Positions 63,036 to 64,000 of a DNA stretch of 64,000 bases are shown piece by piece. The notes beneath the pieces are model-generated. The model had not been told where the DNA came from and did not search any database. It saw nothing but the letters and a program-made list of their open reading frames with translations. The DNA lies in assembly GCA_947504705.1 (NCBI GenBank), contig CANNIA010000007.1, positions 59,443 through 123,442 on the forward strand, in the 5' to 3' direction. The translations under genes and the position numbers were made by a program. This DNA comes from Paracoccaceae bacterium (GTDB taxonomy: Bacteria; Pseudomonadota; Alphaproteobacteria; Rhodobacterales; Rhodobacteraceae). Each line of letters opens with the position of its first letter. The stretch's first letter is position 1.

Positions 63036-63850
63036 GGCTGCTGGGGTGCTTCCGTCGATATGTCCAGCTCTGCCTCGACACGCCGGATGTCCTCCAACAT
63101 TCCGTAGGGGGCACGGTCCTCGTCAACCAGCTTGCGCATGATCGCAAGCGAGCGCCGAAACTTGGCCTCCGGATCGTCTGAAAGAATAGCTGCCGAGGCC
63201 AGAACGCGCGCCAGATTGGCCTCTCCGCCTGGAATGGCCGGCGGCGCAGCCTGCGCTTCGGCCAGTTCCAAAGCGCGCGCAAGGGCCGCATCGCTCTGGG
63301 ATGGGTCAATCTCGTTAAAGGCGATATCCATCCACCACCAAGTAAGTTCGAGCGCCAGCCCGCTGTCGTTGGGAGAAAGGGCCAGAGCGCGCTCTTGCCA
63401 TTTTATCGCTTCCTGTAACGCCACAGTCCGGGCCGGATCATGCTCTTCCACATGTGCTATGGCGAAAAGATTGAATAGGTGTGCTAACCGGGCCGGGTCC
63501 ACCCCCCCATCGCCGCTTCGTTCTGCAAGTCCATCCAGTTGCACCGCAATTTCCTCGAGTGGTGCTACCGGAACACTTGGCTCGAACTCCTCGGAGTAGT
63601 TCGTTGACAGGATTGTCAAACTTAGGCTCGCCTCAAGCATGTCGGCCCAGACCTGAAGATCAGTGGGCTCCGCGAGCGCGCGGTCGATTTGGATCTCAAG
63701 AGCTTCCCAATAAATCGCTTCTGCCTCGACGAGCAGGCTCACGCTTTCATACATGACGCCCATCCGAATCAGAACCTTTGCCCAGGTTGCTTGTGCGTCA
63801 AGCGGAAGCGACCTGCCTCCGTTGTCTGAGAACAAGGCGTCTGCCACCAA
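63032..63850 (-). CDS. Helical-repeat (TPR-like) protein, 5' end doubtful
   Basis: At least 272 residues of TPR-like helices (WAKVLIRMGVMYESVSLLVEAEAIYWEALEIQIDRAL, AIKWQERALALSPNDSGLALELTWWWMDIAF, RRSLAIMRKLVDEDRAPYGMLEDIRRVEAELDIS). GTG 63850 is the first listed start, but the frame is open back to a TAA at 63926-63928 and continues in the same style (GRLFQIIRRRTLLVADALF), so the true N-terminus is probably missing. That TAA is the stop of a transposase-like frame, suggesting the gene was cut by an insertion. GC is lower than in pheT. It converges on pheT with a 4-nt overlap. Confidence 0.6.
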   Translation of the reverse strand: MVADALFSDNGGRSLPLDAQATWAKVLIRMGVMYESVSLLVEAEAIYWEALEIQIDRALAEPTDLQVWADMLEASLSLTILSTNYSEEFEPSVPVAPLEEIAVQLDGLAERSGDGGVDPARLAHLFNLFAIAHVEEHDPARTVALQEAIKWQERALALSPNDSGLALELTWWWMDIAFNEIDPSQSDAALARALELAEAQAAPPAIPGGEANLARVLASAAILSDDPEAKFRRSLAIMRKLVDEDRAPYGMLEDIRRVEAELDISTEAPQQP

Positions 63851-63925
63851 TAGTGTCCGTCGTCGAATGATTTGGAACAGGCGGCCTAATTCTGGAGCGG
63901 ATCGTTCGGGCTCATCGGGTTCAGG

Positions 63926-64000
63926 TTATGCTGCTTGACGCTGATGGTTCAAGCGGCGGTTTTGGATGGTTTCCAGTTTGATGCGTCTCCTTTCGGCCAG
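63926..64000 (-). mobile_element. 3' end of a transposase-like gene, cut by window edge
   Basis: The last 24 codons of a leftward frame enter from the right edge and stop at TAA 63926-63928. The peptide is very basic and Arg/Gln-rich and ends NRRLNHQRQAA, which resembles the C-termini of insertion-sequence transposases. The family cannot be assigned from 24 residues. A GAGCCCGAACGATCCGCTC stretch just after the stop may include the element's end. Confidence 0.35.

Noticed and set aside
1..64000. tRNA, rRNA, complete insertion sequences, prophage, or secondary-metabolite clusters
   Set aside because: No cloverleaf with a T-loop GTTCRANNC signature and CCA-type end, no rRNA core sequence, no complete transposase or phage structural genes were recognised by eye.

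Overview
The window is high-GC DNA from an alphaproteobacterium. Gene content and order point to the Rhodobacterales (Rhodobacter/Gemmobacter/Tabrizicola-like Rhodobacteraceae). The evidence is a roseobacter-type flagellar block, a DUF3576 lipoprotein near leuS-lptE-holA, a TIGR02302/DUF4175 protein after lysA, a DUF1127 protein, and compact operons with ATGA/GTGA overlaps. No rRNA, tRNA, CRISPR array or complete insertion sequence was found. All family names come from reading the translations; no database search was run.

Layout. 1-495 is the 3' end of a short-chain dehydrogenase gene. 500-13361 is a divergent flagellar locus. Its leftward arm carries fliL, a coiled-coil membrane protein, motE-like, motA, a large exported AMIN-like/helical-repeat protein, a lytic transglycosylase, flhA, fliR, flhB and a FliJ-like gene. 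Its rightward arm is fliF-fliH-fliN-fliP. It supplies export gate, MS ring, C ring, stator and periplasmic parts; motB, fliG, fliM, fliI, fliQ and flagellin genes are not in the window. 13480-17820 holds ispE, a TPR protein and ETF-ubiquinone oxidoreductase. 18030-21115 holds greA with a terminator-like leader, a membrane protein, a 1-Cys peroxiredoxin and a cupredoxin. 21136-25400 holds pnp, an HxlR-type regulator, a DUF1127 gene and an exported protein.

25401-26482 is a small, AT-richer accessory islet. 26483-33724 is a polyamine locus in the E. coli ydcS-T-U-V-patD order, with a LysR gene upstream and a YdcZ-type transporter gene diverging from it. Structured palindromes fill two of the gaps in that operon. 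33660-34901 is a decayed sulfotransferase-like gene with three in-frame stops. 34898-37205 and on to 40244 holds small conserved genes and the leuS-lptE-holA operon. 40313-41464 is a marR/monooxygenase insertion ending in a six-copy 15-bp minisatellite. DUF3576, a porin and yggS follow.

44017-47212 is a four-gene operon of unknown role built around a Tat-exported flavoprotein. It is followed by an L,D-transpeptidase, a RibA with a degenerate N-terminal half, an orphan CenR-like response regulator, a candidate sRNA, an MFS exporter, xthA, a TlpA-like thioredoxin, argH, a tiny LptM-like lipoprotein, a CDF-like membrane protein, an unrecognised lower-GC gene, lysA, a DUF4175 protein, a DUF1624 protein and pheT. 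The right edge holds a helical-repeat gene whose 5' end appears to abut the 3' end of a transposase gene.

Strongest leads for follow-up: a MotE/MotC-like stator-accessory pair (5533-9183), a GraL-like attenuator before greA (18030-18069), an orphan promoter-terminator unit with an anti-Shine-Dalgarno CCUCCC (49784-49912), and a family of multi-hairpin intergenic elements.
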